Shown: positions 1 to 8,966 of the stretch, one piece after another
Layout of the letters: every line of letters begins with the position of its first letter
How positions within the stretch are numbered: the first letter of the stretch is position 1
From: Chryseobacterium sp. BGARF1
GTDB lineage: Bacteria > Bacteroidota > Bacteroidia > Flavobacteriales > Weeksellaceae
Length of the DNA: 64,000 nt
Reading direction: 5' to 3'
NCBI RefSeq assembly: GCF_001677955.1
Contig: NZ_LELA01000092.1
Location: 78,315 to 142,314, forward strand
Notes under the pieces: generated by a model
The model's input: the letters and a program-made list of their open reading frames with translations, nothing else
Database searches by the model: none
What the model was told of the DNA's origin: nothing
Made by a program: the position numbers and the translations under genes

Positions 1-1
1 A

Positions 2-142
2 GAAAATTCAGTTCTTGTAGATTTTGGAAATTCCGGTCTAGTTATCATTTATGATTTAGTAAAAGATCCTGTAAAAAAAGCAAAGCTTAAATTTTATATT
101 GATAATTATATTATTAAAAATCAAGTTACTTTAGCTCCTTAA
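2..142 (+). CDS. C-terminal fragment of an unidentified protein
   Basis: An open frame runs in from the left edge and encodes 46 residues ending in NQVTLAP before a TAA stop. It is followed 34 bases later by a good intrinsic terminator, which supports it being the true 3' end of a gene. The fragment is lysine- and hydrophobic-rich with no motif I recognise, so no function is assigned. The rest of the gene lies outside the window. Confidence 0.6.
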   Translation, partial: ENSVLVDFGNSGLVIIYDLVKDPVKKAKLKFYIDNYIIKNQVTLAP

Positions 143-175
143 AGTCAATATTTTAAACCTAAATTATACAACATT

Positions 176-201
176 CCGTCTTTTAGAAAGACGGTTTTTT
201 T
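176..201 (+). terminator. Intrinsic terminator after the partial gene
   Basis: An 8-bp perfect stem (ccgtcttt at 176-183 with aaagacgg at 187-194, 3-base loop) is followed by a run of seven T. Confidence 0.85.
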
Positions 202-365
202 ATTTATAAGAAATTAAATCAAAGCCTATAAAAAGATATAAAATCTGATTGCCAAGTTTATTATATGAATTTTCTTCTGAAACTTATGTAACCTACCTTA
301 AAACAAACTTAATTAACAATCGTTCAAACATTATTTTACTGTTTATCTCTTTCATTCAGAATGTT

Positions 366-373
366 TAAATTTG
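366..373 (+). promoter_or_regulatory. Bacteroidota-type -7 element for rocD
   Basis: TAAATTTG fits the TAnnTTTG consensus and lies 18 bases before the rocD ATG. No clear -33 TTG is visible. Confidence 0.55.
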
Positions 374-391
374 TAAAAAAGCAAAAACAAT

Positions 392-1642
392 ATGTCAATA
401 CAAGAACAAGCAAAAAACTCACAATATTTCATCGAACTCGAAGAAAAACATGGTGCACACAATTATCATCCGCTTCCGGTGGTTCTAGATAAGGGTGAAG
501 GCGTTTTTGTTTGGGATGTTGAGGGTAAAAAATATTACGATTTTCTTTCGGCTTATTCAGCAGTTAACCAAGGGCATTCACACCCAAAAATTGTTGATGC
601 TTTAGTAAATCAAGCAAAAAAACTGGCTTTAACTTCAAGAGCATTCTACAATTCAAATTTGGGAGAGTATGAGAAGAAAATCACTACCCTTTTTGGTTTT
701 GACAAAGTTCTACCAATGAATTCGGGAGCTGAAGCTGTGGAAACGGCAGTAAAATTAGCTAGAAAATGGAGTTATGAAGTAAAAGGAATTTCTGAAAACG
801 CAGCTAAAATTGTAGTTTGTGAAAACAATTTCCATGGAAGAACCACAACAATTGTTTCTTTCTCAAACGACCCCGATGCCAATAAAAACTACGGTCCTTT
901 CACACCGGGATTTGTAAAAATTCCTTACAACGACCTTGCAGCTTTAGAAGAAGTTTTAAAAAATGACGCTCAAAATATTGCAGCATTTTTGGTTGAGCCG
1001 ATTCAGGGAGAAGCTGGAGTTTATGTTCCGGATGAAAACTTCCTTAAGAATGCATTAGAATTATGTAAAAAATACAATGTTCTTTTCATTGCAGACGAAG
1101 TACAGACAGGAATTGCAAGAACGGGTAAATTGATTGCTTGTCACCACGAAAACGTGCAACCTGATATTTTAATTTTAGGAAAAGCACTTTCTGGAGGAAT
1201 GTATCCTGTATCTGCAGTGTTGGCAAATGATGAGATTATGAATGTCATCAAACCAGGTCAGCACGGTTCTACTTTTGGAGGAAATCCCATTGCCTGTGCA
1301 GTTGCTATCGCAGCTTTGGACGTTGTTGCTGATGAAAAACTTTCTGAAAGAGCTGAAGAATTAGGAAAACTATTCAGAAGTGAAATTGAAAAATTAATCG
1401 AAAAATCAGACCTAATTACCAAAGTAAGAGGAAAAGGTTTATTAAATGCCATCTTAATTAATGATACTCCTGAAAGCTCTACCGCATGGAATCTTTGTTT
1501 ACAGTTAAAAGAAAACGGACTTTTAGCTAAACCAACTCACGGAAATATCATCAGATTGGCTCCTCCATTGGTTATCACAGAAGAACAATTATTAGATTGC
1601 GTGAAGATTATTGAACAAACAATCTTGAATTATAAGAAATAA
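392..1642 (+). CDS. rocD: Ornithine--oxo-acid aminotransferase
   Basis: PLP-dependent class III aminotransferase that transfers the delta-amino group of ornithine to 2-oxoglutarate, giving glutamate-5-semialdehyde (arginine/ornithine catabolism; cytosolic). At 416 residues it has the normal family length. Visible landmarks are the N-terminal NYHPLPVVL segment typical of this family, the cofactor-binding [17 protein letters not shown] region, the [12 protein letters not shown] aspartate motif and the [15 protein letters not shown] lysine motif that forms the Schiff base. It stands alone between two terminators with its own -7 element, so it is probably monocistronic. I am confident of the family; ornithine specificity rests on overall resemblance to RocD. 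Confidence 0.93.
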   Translation: MSIQEQAKNSQYFIELEEKHGAHNYHPLPVVLDKGEGVFVWDVEGKKYYDFLSAYSAVNQGHSHPKIVDALVNQAKKLALTSRAFYNSNLGEYEKKITTLFGFDKVLPMNSGAEAVETAVKLARKWSYEVKGISENAAKIVVCENNFHGRTTTIVSFSNDPDANKNYGPFTPGFVKIPYNDLAALEEVLKNDAQNIAAFLVEPIQGEAGVYVPDENFLKNALELCKKYNVLFIADEVQTGIARTGKLIACHHENVQPDILILGKALSGGMYPVSAVLANDEIMNVIKPGQHGSTFGGNPIACAVAIAALDVVADEKLSERAEELGKLFRSEIEKLIEKSDLITKVRGKGLLNAILINDTPESSTAWNLCLQLKENGLLAKPTHGNIIRLAPPLVITEEQLLDCVKIIEQTILNYKK

Positions 1643-1674
1643 ATAAAAATATTTTTTAATATTTTAAAATGAAT

Positions 1675-1703
1675 AACGCTCTAAATCAGAGCGTTATTTT
1701 TTT
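1675..1703 (+). terminator. Intrinsic terminator of rocD
   Basis: 8-bp stem aacgctct (1675-1682) / agagcgtt (1688-1695), 5-base loop, then a T-rich run. Confidence 0.85.
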
Positions 1704-1778
1704 ACTCAATAAATTGAACAAACGATTGTTTAACTTTTGTACTTGTTTATTATCTAACCTTTTTATAATGTGAGTGGT

Positions 1779-2537
1779 ATGGATAATCCTAAAATAAGTG
1801 CTTTATTAATCGTTTTTAATGAAGAAAAAAATATTGAAGAAGCTTTAAACTCGGTAGCGTTTGCTGACGAAATAATTGTTTTGGATTCTTTCAGTACCGA
1901 TAAAACCGTTGACATTATAAAAAATAAATATCCCAACGTAAAACTTTATCAAAATAAATTTGAAGATTTTACCAAGCAACGCAATCTTTGCATTTCTTAC
2001 GCAAAAAACGACTGGATTTTATTTTTAGACGCTGATGAGAGAATTACCCAGAAATTGAGAAATGAAATTTTAAAAGAAATTAAAAAACCTGTTACTCAAA
2101 ACGCCTACTTTTTTAAACGCAAATTTTTCTTTATGGGCGAAAAAGTAAATTACTCGGGTACCCAGAATGACAAGAACATCCGTCTTTTTAAAAAAGAAGT
2201 GGCACATTATGACGAAAATAAAAGAGTTCATGAAGGGCTAAGTAACGTAGACAACCCTGGGACCTTACAAAACTATCTTCTTCATTTTTCTTTTGATTCT
2301 TATGAAGCTTACTACAAAAAAGTCATTCATTATTCAAAACTGAAAGCAAAAGATTTACACGAAAAAGGGGTTCACTATAAAATGGTGAAACAATTATCAA
2401 AAAGCGCATTTAATTTCTTTAAAACGTATATTCTAAAACTTGGTATTTTAGACGGCAAAAAAGGGTTAATACTCTCCTACTTAAGCGCTCTAAGTTCGTT
2501 TAAAACCTATGAATTTCTAAAAGAAGAATATGCATAA
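1779..2537 (+). CDS. Glycosyltransferase family 2 (WaaE/KdtX-like)
   Basis: Inverting GT-A fold glycosyltransferase, probably acting on LPS or another surface glycan at the cytoplasmic face of the inner membrane. The start of the domain is ISALLIVFNEEKNIEEAL, with a DSFSTDKT nucleotide-binding segment and the metal-binding DAD in WILFLDADERI around residue 85. This layout (short protein, VxNEExxI, DSxSxDxT, FLDADE) is that of the WaaE/KdtX-like GT2 group. The frame opens with a GTG at 1770, but the ATG at 1779 gives the better start (MDNPKISALL). It is the first gene of the surface-glycan cluster and resembles the next gene along its whole length. Sugar donor and acceptor cannot be told. Confidence 0.85.
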   Translation: MDNPKISALLIVFNEEKNIEEALNSVAFADEIIVLDSFSTDKTVDIIKNKYPNVKLYQNKFEDFTKQRNLCISYAKNDWILFLDADERITQKLRNEILKEIKKPVTQNAYFFKRKFFFMGEKVNYSGTQNDKNIRLFKKEVAHYDENKRVHEGLSNVDNPGTLQNYLLHFSFDSYEAYYKKVIHYSKLKAKDLHEKGVHYKMVKQLSKSAFNFFKTYILKLGILDGKKGLILSYLSALSSFKTYEFLKEEYA

Positions 2538-2578
2538 CGATTATTTTTTTACAGTTTTAAAATTCTGAAAATAAACTG

Positions 2579-2586
2579 TATTTTTG
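2579..2586 (+). promoter_or_regulatory. -7 element before the second GT2 gene
   Basis: TATTTTTG matches TAnnTTTG and lies 20 bases before the ATG at 2607. Confidence 0.5.
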
Positions 2587-2606
2587 CATCAGTAAGTCAT
2601 ACATCC

Positions 2607-3362
2607 ATGAAGCTTTCTGTAGCAATAATTACTTTTAACGAAGATAGAATAATCGAAAAAAATCTAAATGCAATTCACGATTTAGCCGACGAAATCATTA
2701 TTGTTGACAGCTTTTCTAAAGACTGTACAGAAGAGATTTGCTCTAGATTTCCAAAGGTAAAATTTATTCAGCAAAAATTTTTGGGTTTTGGAAAACAGAA
2801 AAATTTCGCTATTGAACAATGCCAATCAGAATGGATTTTGTTTTTAGATTCTGATGAAATTCCTGAAGAAGACTTAAAAAAGTCAATCAAAAAAATAATC
2901 TCAGAACCACAGCCGGAATTTAATGTTTACGACGCTGAATTTAATAATATTTTCTTGGGGGAAACCTTAAAATATGGAGGTTGGGGAAATATAAAAAGAG
3001 AAAGACTTTTCAGAAAAGGCCACGGAAAATACTCTGAAGACATTGTACATGAAGTATTCATTACGACAGAATCTAAAGGAAAACTGAAAGGGAAAATAAA
3101 TCATTACACTTACAAAGACATTTATCACCACATCGAAAAGTCTAATAAATACACCTCGATGATGGCAGAAAAAATGTATAAGAATGGCAAAAAATCAAAC
3201 ATTTTTAAAATTCTTTTTAAGCCTATTTTTCAGTTCTTTAAATCTTATTTTTTACGTTTAGGATTTCTTGACGGTTTGGTTGGCTATTATGCGGCAGCAA
3301 CAGCAGCTTTCTACACTTTTCTTAAATATAAAAAACTTCACGAAATTCATAAATTCAGATAG
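2607..3362 (+). CDS. Glycosyltransferase family 2 (WaaE/KdtX-like)
   Basis: Same architecture as the preceding gene: KLSVAIITFNEDRIIEKNL at the N-terminus, DSFSKDCTEE, and the metal-binding DSD at about residues 81-83 (WILFLDSDEIP). At 251 residues it is nearly the same size, and the C-terminal halves also align (FKSYFLRLGFLDGLVGY versus FKTYILKLGILDGKKGL), so the two are likely tandem paralogs. It has its own -7 element, and the deacetylase gene begins 3 bases after its stop, so those two are probably cotranscribed. Expected role is adding a sugar to a lipid-linked or LPS-core acceptor. Confidence 0.86.
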   Translation: MKLSVAIITFNEDRIIEKNLNAIHDLADEIIIVDSFSKDCTEEICSRFPKVKFIQQKFLGFGKQKNFAIEQCQSEWILFLDSDEIPEEDLKKSIKKIISEPQPEFNVYDAEFNNIFLGETLKYGGWGNIKRERLFRKGHGKYSEDIVHEVFITTESKGKLKGKINHYTYKDIYHHIEKSNKYTSMMAEKMYKNGKKSNIFKILFKPIFQFFKSYFLRLGFLDGLVGYYAAATAAFYTFLKYKKLHEIHKFR

Positions 3363-3365
3363 AAT

Positions 3366-4106
3366 ATGGTTCTTTTTTTTAAAAGAGTTTTGGGACTTTC
3401 AAAGAAAGAAAGTATTCGAATTTTGATGTATCATCAGGTGTTACCACAATCGATTGCTTATAAAAATGATTTGATTGTAACGGTTGAAAATCTTGATGAA
3501 CAGCTAGTATACATCAAAAACAATTTCAAAACTGTATTTTTCAAAGATTTAGAAGATTCAAAATCTGTTGATAATAAAATTATTTTAACCTTCGATGATG
3601 GGTATTACAATAACTTACAATATCTGATTCCACTGCTCGAAAAACACCAGTTGAAAGCAACAATTTTCATTCCTACAGAGTTTATTCAAAACAATCTGAA
3701 TGGAGAAGAAAGAGTCTATATGAATTTTGATGAAATAAAATCTCTGAATCCTAATTTAGTTGAAATTGCCTTGCACAGTCATTCTCACAAGAATTTTTCG
3801 CAAATGACGTTATCAGAAGCTGAAACAGACCTTTTAAAAAACATTGAAATTTTAGAACAAAATCAAATTAGTTTCACAAAAGTTTTGGCTTATCCGTATG
3901 GCAAATTTCCAAAAGAAAAAGAGCGTAAAAAAGAGTTTTTCAAAATGCTCGCCAGAATCGGAATTGTCTCAGCAATGAGGATTGGCAATAATATAGCATT
4001 TTACCCCTTTAAAAAGAGATTTGAAGTCAACCGTATCGACATCAAGTACGGAGATTCTTTAAAAACCTTTAAATGGAAACTCAAATTTGGAAAAACAAAG
4101 CTTTAA
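3366..4106 (+). CDS. Polysaccharide deacetylase family protein (CE4/NodB-like)
   Basis: Metal-dependent deacetylase fold that removes N- or O-acetyl groups from glycans. The metal-binding TFDDG motif is at residues 75-79 and the histidine motif appears as HSHSH at 137-141. A later LAYPYGKFP segment is also typical of the fold. There is no obvious signal peptide, although the first residues are hydrophobic, so it may act on cytoplasmic or membrane-linked intermediates. It follows a GT2 gene by 3 bases and overlaps the convergent GT gene by 4 bases (shared TTAA). The context points to modification of the glycan made by this cluster. Confidence 0.85.
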   Translation: MVLFFKRVLGLSKKESIRILMYHQVLPQSIAYKNDLIVTVENLDEQLVYIKNNFKTVFFKDLEDSKSVDNKIILTFDDGYYNNLQYLIPLLEKHQLKATIFIPTEFIQNNLNGEERVYMNFDEIKSLNPNLVEIALHSHSHKNFSQMTLSEAETDLLKNIEILEQNQISFTKVLAYPYGKFPKEKERKKEFFKMLARIGIVSAMRIGNNIAFYPFKKRFEVNRIDIKYGDSLKTFKWKLKFGKTKL

Positions 4107-5182
4107 CTCAGCCATCTTTTATATAAACCTTCATAGGCTTCAGCCATGCTTTTATAACTAAATTTTGAAGCTCTTTCCTTTAATTTTATAATATAATTTT
4201 CTTTATCAGCATTAAACTTTTCAATACCTTCATCATAAACTCTTTTCATCGAATCTGATGTAAAATCATTAAAGTAAAAAGCCAAATCTCCACCAATTTC
4301 GGGAAGACTGGTTAAATTACTTAGAAAAACAGGCTTTCCAAAATACATTGCTTCAACAGGAGGAATACCAAAACCTTCTGCAAGCGACGGGTGACAATAC
4401 GATTCACAATGCTGAAGAAGAAAATATTTTTCATTATTCTCAACATTTTCAAGAATATGAACTTTCTTTTCTAAGCCTAAATTTTTCACTTTTTCAAGAA
4501 ATTTTTCTTTGTGTTCAGATTTTGCTGAAGAGGTTACTAACACCAATTCTCTTTCATTTCCTGTGATGAGATTGAGCAAAACTTCCTGATTTTTTTTGGG
4601 GAAAAGCACCCCAATATTTAGAATGAATTTTCTATTGATAAACTCATATTTTTTTTCAGAACTAAAGTTTTCATTATCAGGAAAAATCAATCCATTATAA
4701 ATCACTTCAACTTCTACGTCGTTTTTAAAAGTAAACAAATGTTTATTTTTAAGAAAATCATCTTTTACAAATTCTGAAATACAAACTATGGCATCTGCAT
4801 TTCCTATATTTTTCTGAACGAGTTTTTTAGATTTTTCAATTTTTCTTTCAGAACTTTTATCATGAAGAAAATTCAAATCATGTAATGTAACTACTTTTTT
4901 CTGATGACTTTTTTTAGAATGAAAATAATCTGAAAGTTGATGCGTTACATGAATTAATGAAAAAGACGAGGTACTTATTGTAATTTTTTTATGCCAAAAT
5001 TTCCAGTTAATAATCTTAAAATCAGATTGTGTCGTGGGAATATTTTTCTCTGGGCCGTAAAGTGTATAATGGAAATGGCACACTTTTTCGTCTATTCCTT
5101 TGATTAATGAAATGCAAACATTTGCAATTCCTGATTTAGGATATTTGAGTCGTTCAACGTCGATAAGGATATTCTTTTTCAT
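4103..5182 (-). CDS. Glycosyltransferase family 1/4 (GT-B fold)
   Basis: Retaining GT-B glycosyltransferase, expected to act in the cytosol on a glycan intermediate. The C-terminal nucleotide-sugar site is seen in CHPSLAEGFGIPPVEAMYFGKPVF, containing the classic EGFGIPPVE donor-binding motif, followed by SLPEIGG. The N-terminal half has ILIDVERLKYPKSGIANV and a VVTLHDLNFL segment. The frame opens upstream with a GTG, but the ATG at 5182 (MKKNILID) is the more likely start, giving 359 residues. It lies on the opposite strand to its neighbours and overlaps the deacetylase tail to tail by 4 bases, so it needs its own promoter. Confidence 0.88.
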   Translation of the reverse strand: MKKNILIDVERLKYPKSGIANVCISLIKGIDEKVCHFHYTLYGPEKNIPTTQSDFKIINWKFWHKKITISTSSFSLIHVTHQLSDYFHSKKSHQKKVVTLHDLNFLHDKSSERKIEKSKKLVQKNIGNADAIVCISEFVKDDFLKNKHLFTFKNDVEVEVIYNGLIFPDNENFSSEKKYEFINRKFILNIGVLFPKKNQEVLLNLITGNERELVLVTSSAKSEHKEKFLEKVKNLGLEKKVHILENVENNEKYFLLQHCESYCHPSLAEGFGIPPVEAMYFGKPVFLSNLTSLPEIGGDLAFYFNDFTSDSMKRVYDEGIEKFNADKENYIIKLKERASKFSYKSMAEAYEGLYKRWLS

Positions 5183-5232
5183 GAAAAACACGGGCTTTTC
5201 CCCAAAATTAGAAATTTAAACTTTAAAATCTT

Positions 5233-5240
5233 TACTTTTG
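5233..5240 (+). promoter_or_regulatory. -7 element immediately before the ATG at 5245
   Basis: TACTTTTG matches TAnnTTTG but ends only 4 bases before the ATG. Transcription would start at or near the initiation codon, suggesting a leaderless message. Confidence 0.4.
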
Positions 5241-5244
5241 TTTT

Positions 5245-6219
5245 ATGAAAATTTGTTTAATCAGTTTTGATTTCTGGCATTATGATGAACATATCGTAAA
5301 TAAACTGAAAGAGAAAGGTGTAGATGCATACCACATCAACATTGGGGCTTTTACGCACAAAAATTTAGGGGCAAGGGTTAAGAATGCAATGAGTAAAGTT
5401 TTTATTGGAAAAAATCTGAAGCACGAGAAAAGACAAGAATTCATCATCAATTCTCTAAAAAAAATAGGAAAGCAGGACCAAATTTTAGTTATTAATCCCG
5501 AAGGTATTGAAGAACATGTACATAAAGTAATCAGAAAATATACAGACCGAAATATTGCCTATTTATACGACAGCATGTCAAGAAACCCTGCCCATCATAT
5601 TTTACATTTTTTTGACACCGTTTTTTCTTTTGATGACGAAGATGTGAAAGAACATGGATTCAAAAAAATAACCAATTATAATTATCTGAAACACTGCCCT
5701 TATGAGCAGCAGCACCCTCATCTTGATCTTTTTTATATCACTTCGTACGATACGCAGAGATTACAGAAACTTAATATTTTAATTAATCAAATTGATGATT
5801 TAAACATCAATTTTAAAACAATTGTTGCCGGAAAGAAAAGCTGGAAAAATAAGATTACACAAATTGTTGACTCCAAAAACATCAATATCATTAAGTTCAG
5901 AACCAAAAATATTCCTCAACAATCATTACCAAAACTATACAAAAACACAAAAGTGATTCTTGATCTTCAGCGAGATAATCAAATGGGGCTAAGTTTCCGT
6001 ATTTTTGAGGCAATGGCTTTAGAAAAAAAGTTTATTACTGACAATCGTACCATTAAAAATTACGATTTTTATAACCCGGAAAACATTTTGATTCTTAATG
6101 ATGATTTCAGTAATATTGAAAAGTCTTTTTTTGAAACTGATTATCAAAAACTTTCGGACGAAATCTATTACAAATACACCTTATGTAATTGGGTGAATAC
6201 TGTTTTTAATTTAAGCTAA
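5245..6219 (+). CDS. RfaS/CgeB-like putative glycosyltransferase
   Basis: 324-residue protein of uncertain activity. Its C-terminal third contains GLSFRIFEAMALEKKFITDN and NYDFYNPENILIL, resembling the terminal Glyco_trans_1_2-type region of CgeB-like proteins and of proteins annotated as LPS core RfaS. The same signature occurs in the gene at 7155, so the two are paralogs. There is no signal peptide or membrane segment. The next GT2 gene starts right after its stop codon (TAA then ATG), so 5245-8966 looks like one operon of four genes. The likely role is sugar transfer in LPS core or another surface glycan; the enzyme assignment is inference. Confidence 0.65.
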   Translation: MKICLISFDFWHYDEHIVNKLKEKGVDAYHINIGAFTHKNLGARVKNAMSKVFIGKNLKHEKRQEFIINSLKKIGKQDQILVINPEGIEEHVHKVIRKYTDRNIAYLYDSMSRNPAHHILHFFDTVFSFDDEDVKEHGFKKITNYNYLKHCPYEQQHPHLDLFYITSYDTQRLQKLNILINQIDDLNINFKTIVAGKKSWKNKITQIVDSKNINIIKFRTKNIPQQSLPKLYKNTKVILDLQRDNQMGLSFRIFEAMALEKKFITDNRTIKNYDFYNPENILILNDDFSNIEKSFFETDYQKLSDEIYYKYTLCNWVNTVFNLS

Positions 6220-7158
6220 ATGACAAAAATTTCTGTCGCACTTTGTACTTATAACGGCGAAAAATACATCCGAGAACAAATAGATTCTATTTTAGAGCAA
6301 TCTTTGAAAGTAGATGAAATTGTAGTGTGCGACGACGGATCAACAGATCAAACCCTAAATATTTTATCGGAATACGAAAATAAATTCCCCGATATTTTTA
6401 AAATCCATATCAATGAAAAAAATTTACGCAGTGTAAAAAACTTTGAAAAAGCAATCTCACTTTGTAATGGCGAAATTATATTTTTAAGTGACCAGGATGA
6501 TGTTTGGGAAAATGATAAAGTGAAAATTTTCAGTGATTTTTTCGAAGACAACCAAAATGTTGATGTTGTATGCTCAAACGGATTTATTATCGATGAGAAC
6601 AGTCTACAGCAAAATCTATATACAGTTTGGGATGTTCCAAGATTTTTAAGCGAAAACAAAAAAGAAATCAACTATTTTAAAATTTTTGCAACCATTGGAA
6701 ATTTTGCAACAGGAGCTTCAATGGGCATCAGAAAATCATTTGTTAATAAGATTCTCCCCTTTCCAACTGTCGAAGGTTTACATCACGATGAGTGGATCGC
6801 ATTGGTTTCTTCCGAACAAAAAAAGTTTGCCTTTTTAAATGAAAAACTCTTTTCCTATCGTATTCACAGCGAACAACAAGTCGGAGGAATCTGTTATTCT
6901 AAAGATGAAGTTTCTAAAGAAAAACTGATTAGCCGTTTCGATTATGATAAAGCCCCTAAAACGTTCAGAGATTTTAAAATAAAACTGAGAACGCTTAATG
7001 ATAAAGAAAGAAAATTCACAGCTTATCTTGAAAAAGATTCTAATGAAAATGCGAAAAGATTTTTGAAAGAAGTTCAGAATGAAAAATTAGCTTTATACCA
7101 AAAATTAAAATCTGAGCATTTTGCTCTTTTCCTATTCTTTAAATATTTTTACAGATGA
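6220..7158 (+). CDS. Glycosyltransferase family 2
   Basis: GT-A fold transferase. The N-terminus reads ISVALCTYNGEKYIREQIDSIL with DDGSTD following, and LSDQDDVW contains the metal-binding DQD. Further on are GNFATGASMGIRKSF and HHDEWIAL, the usual acceptor/base region of the rhamnosyltransferase-like GT2 group. 312 residues is a normal length. The gene abuts its upstream neighbour and overlaps the next by 4 bases (ATGA), indicating translational coupling. A rhamnosyl- or similar deoxysugar transferase is possible, but the substrate cannot be read from the sequence. Confidence 0.88.
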   Translation: MTKISVALCTYNGEKYIREQIDSILEQSLKVDEIVVCDDGSTDQTLNILSEYENKFPDIFKIHINEKNLRSVKNFEKAISLCNGEIIFLSDQDDVWENDKVKIFSDFFEDNQNVDVVCSNGFIIDENSLQQNLYTVWDVPRFLSENKKEINYFKIFATIGNFATGASMGIRKSFVNKILPFPTVEGLHHDEWIALVSSEQKKFAFLNEKLFSYRIHSEQQVGGICYSKDEVSKEKLISRFDYDKAPKTFRDFKIKLRTLNDKERKFTAYLEKDSNENAKRFLKEVQNEKLALYQKLKSEHFALFLFFKYFYR

Positions 7159-8126
7159 ACAGAATCCTCATCATCATGCATAACTATGCAGGAATTTCAG
7201 ACCTCATCAAAAAAAATCTGGAGTCTTTGAATTATGACAATGTAGATTTTTTACTGTATTCTGATGAAAAATTCAGATACAAAAACTGGCGTGAGCAACT
7301 TAATAATGTTTACCGAAAAACAGTTTTAGGAGATAAAAAGTACAAAGAGATTCTGAGGAAAGCCTTTATAGAAAACACATTGATAGAGAAGGCTAAAAGA
7401 TTACCTGAATACGAAACGATTTTGGTAATGACAACAGATTTCTTTTCCGAAGAATTCTTAAGCATTATCCGAACCAAAACTAAAAAACTAGTCGGAAATC
7501 ATTGGGACGGACTTAACAGAACACCGAATGTTTATCCTAAACTTAAGTTCTTTGACAGGTTTTTCGTATTTGACAAAAATGATGTTGATGAAAAGAAAAA
7601 CATTTTCTTCCTCACCAATTTCTTTTTTAATTTTGAAGAAGAGAAAGCCCAACCAACCATAAAAAACGATGTTTTCTATATCGGAACATATGTGGAAGAG
7701 CGATTTAAAAAATTAAAAAACATTTCAGCAATTTTAAGTCTGAAAAAAATCAGTCAAAAAATACTGCTTTTCAGTTGGGACAAAAGAGAAGCTGAAGGAG
7801 AAATCAATTTCACCAATCAATTTCTGACATACGATGAAAATATGGGCTGGGTTAAAAGCTCTAAAGCACTTTTAGATTTAAAACTGAAAGAACACAACGG
7901 GTTATCTTTCCGCTTTTTTGAAGCATTAAAATACGAAAAGAAATTAATTACTGATAATCCGGATGTAAAAAATTACGATTTTTACAACCCAGAAAACATC
8001 TTTATCATTGGCGAAGATTCTGAAGAGAATCTGAATAGTTTTATTGAAAATCCTTATCAGGAAATTCCTGCAGAAATCAAAAATAAATACAGTTTTGAAA
8101 ACTGGTTCAAAACACTTATTTCTTAA
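7155..8126 (+). CDS. RfaS/CgeB-like putative glycosyltransferase (paralog of 5245)
   Basis: 323-residue protein matching the one at 5245 in length and in its C-terminal signature (GLSFRFFEALKYEKKLITDN, NYDFYNPENIFII). The N-terminal halves are much less alike, as expected if they recognise different acceptors. It overlaps the upstream GT2 by 4 bases, and the next GT2 gene starts 3 bases after its stop. No signal peptide is visible. The alternation RfaS-like / GT2 / RfaS-like / GT2 suggests a duplicated two-gene module. The function is inferred from context and fold resemblance only. Confidence 0.65.
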   Translation: MNRILIIMHNYAGISDLIKKNLESLNYDNVDFLLYSDEKFRYKNWREQLNNVYRKTVLGDKKYKEILRKAFIENTLIEKAKRLPEYETILVMTTDFFSEEFLSIIRTKTKKLVGNHWDGLNRTPNVYPKLKFFDRFFVFDKNDVDEKKNIFFLTNFFFNFEEEKAQPTIKNDVFYIGTYVEERFKKLKNISAILSLKKISQKILLFSWDKREAEGEINFTNQFLTYDENMGWVKSSKALLDLKLKEHNGLSFRFFEALKYEKKLITDNPDVKNYDFYNPENIFIIGEDSEENLNSFIENPYQEIPAEIKNKYSFENWFKTLIS

Positions 8127-8129
8127 GAC

Positions 8130-8966
8130 ATGAACGAAACAATCTCTATCATTATTCCTTACTACAAAGGTGAAGACTACATTCATGAAACCTTAAAAAG
8201 TGTTTATGATCAAACCTACCAGGATTTTGAAGTTATTATTGTGAATGATGGTTCTGAAAGAGCAGCTTTAGATCTAATTGAACAAAATGAAGCTTTTAAA
8301 AATCTAAAAATCATTCATCAGGAAAACCAAGGACAATCTTCTGCCAGAAATAACGGTGTGAAATCTGCCACAGGAAAATATATTCTCTTTCTGGATTGTG
8401 ATGATCTTATCGACAAAACATTTTTAGAAAAAACACATCAGATTCTTTCAAAAAACAAAGAGGTTAGAATCTGCTACACGAAAGGAAAATTCTTCGAAAA
8501 AACAGATAAAGAATGGGTTCTTCAGCCTTTCAACACTTTTGATTTCTTAATTGAAAACTGTATTCCTATTACCGCTCTTATTTACAAAGAAGATTTTGAT
8601 AAAATCGGAGGTTTTGATACTCAATTAAACTACTACGAAGATTGGGATTTCTGGATTTATTTAATTGAAATGGGCGTGAAAGTTCATAAAATTGATGAAT
8701 TTTTATTCTTCTACAGAATAAGAAATACGGCAGATTCGCTTACCAATACAAGCATAGACAACAGCTCCAGACTGTCTGATAATTTCTTTGAGATCTATAA
8801 AAAACATTATACCTTTTATAAACAAAATGGGTTAGATTTTCATAACATTATGAGTTTAATCCGCGAGAATAAAAAGTATAAAGCCAAGTATTATAATGAA
8901 TGGTACAGAAAATTGATTTATAAATTTTTTAAGCCTAAAAAATATCAGAAAATTTATAAAAATTAA
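8130..8966 (+). CDS. Glycosyltransferase family 2
   Basis: Clear GT-A transferase of 278 residues: ISIIIPYYKGEDYIHETLKSVYDQT at the N-terminus, VNDGSE, then the metal-binding region LFLDCDDLID and a C-terminal YEDWDFWIYLIEMG segment carrying the ED/WD residues typical of this family. It is the last gene of the 5245-8966 operon and overlaps the convergent large transferase gene by 4 bases (shared TTAA), so no room is left for a terminator between them. Confidence 0.88.
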   Translation: MNETISIIIPYYKGEDYIHETLKSVYDQTYQDFEVIIVNDGSERAALDLIEQNEAFKNLKIIHQENQGQSSARNNGVKSATGKYILFLDCDDLIDKTFLEKTHQILSKNKEVRICYTKGKFFEKTDKEWVLQPFNTFDFLIENCIPITALIYKEDFDKIGGFDTQLNYYEDWDFWIYLIEMGVKVHKIDEFLFFYRIRNTADSLTNTSIDNSSRLSDNFFEIYKKHYTFYKQNGLDFHNIMSLIRENKKYKAKYYNEWYRKLIYKFFKPKKYQKIYKN

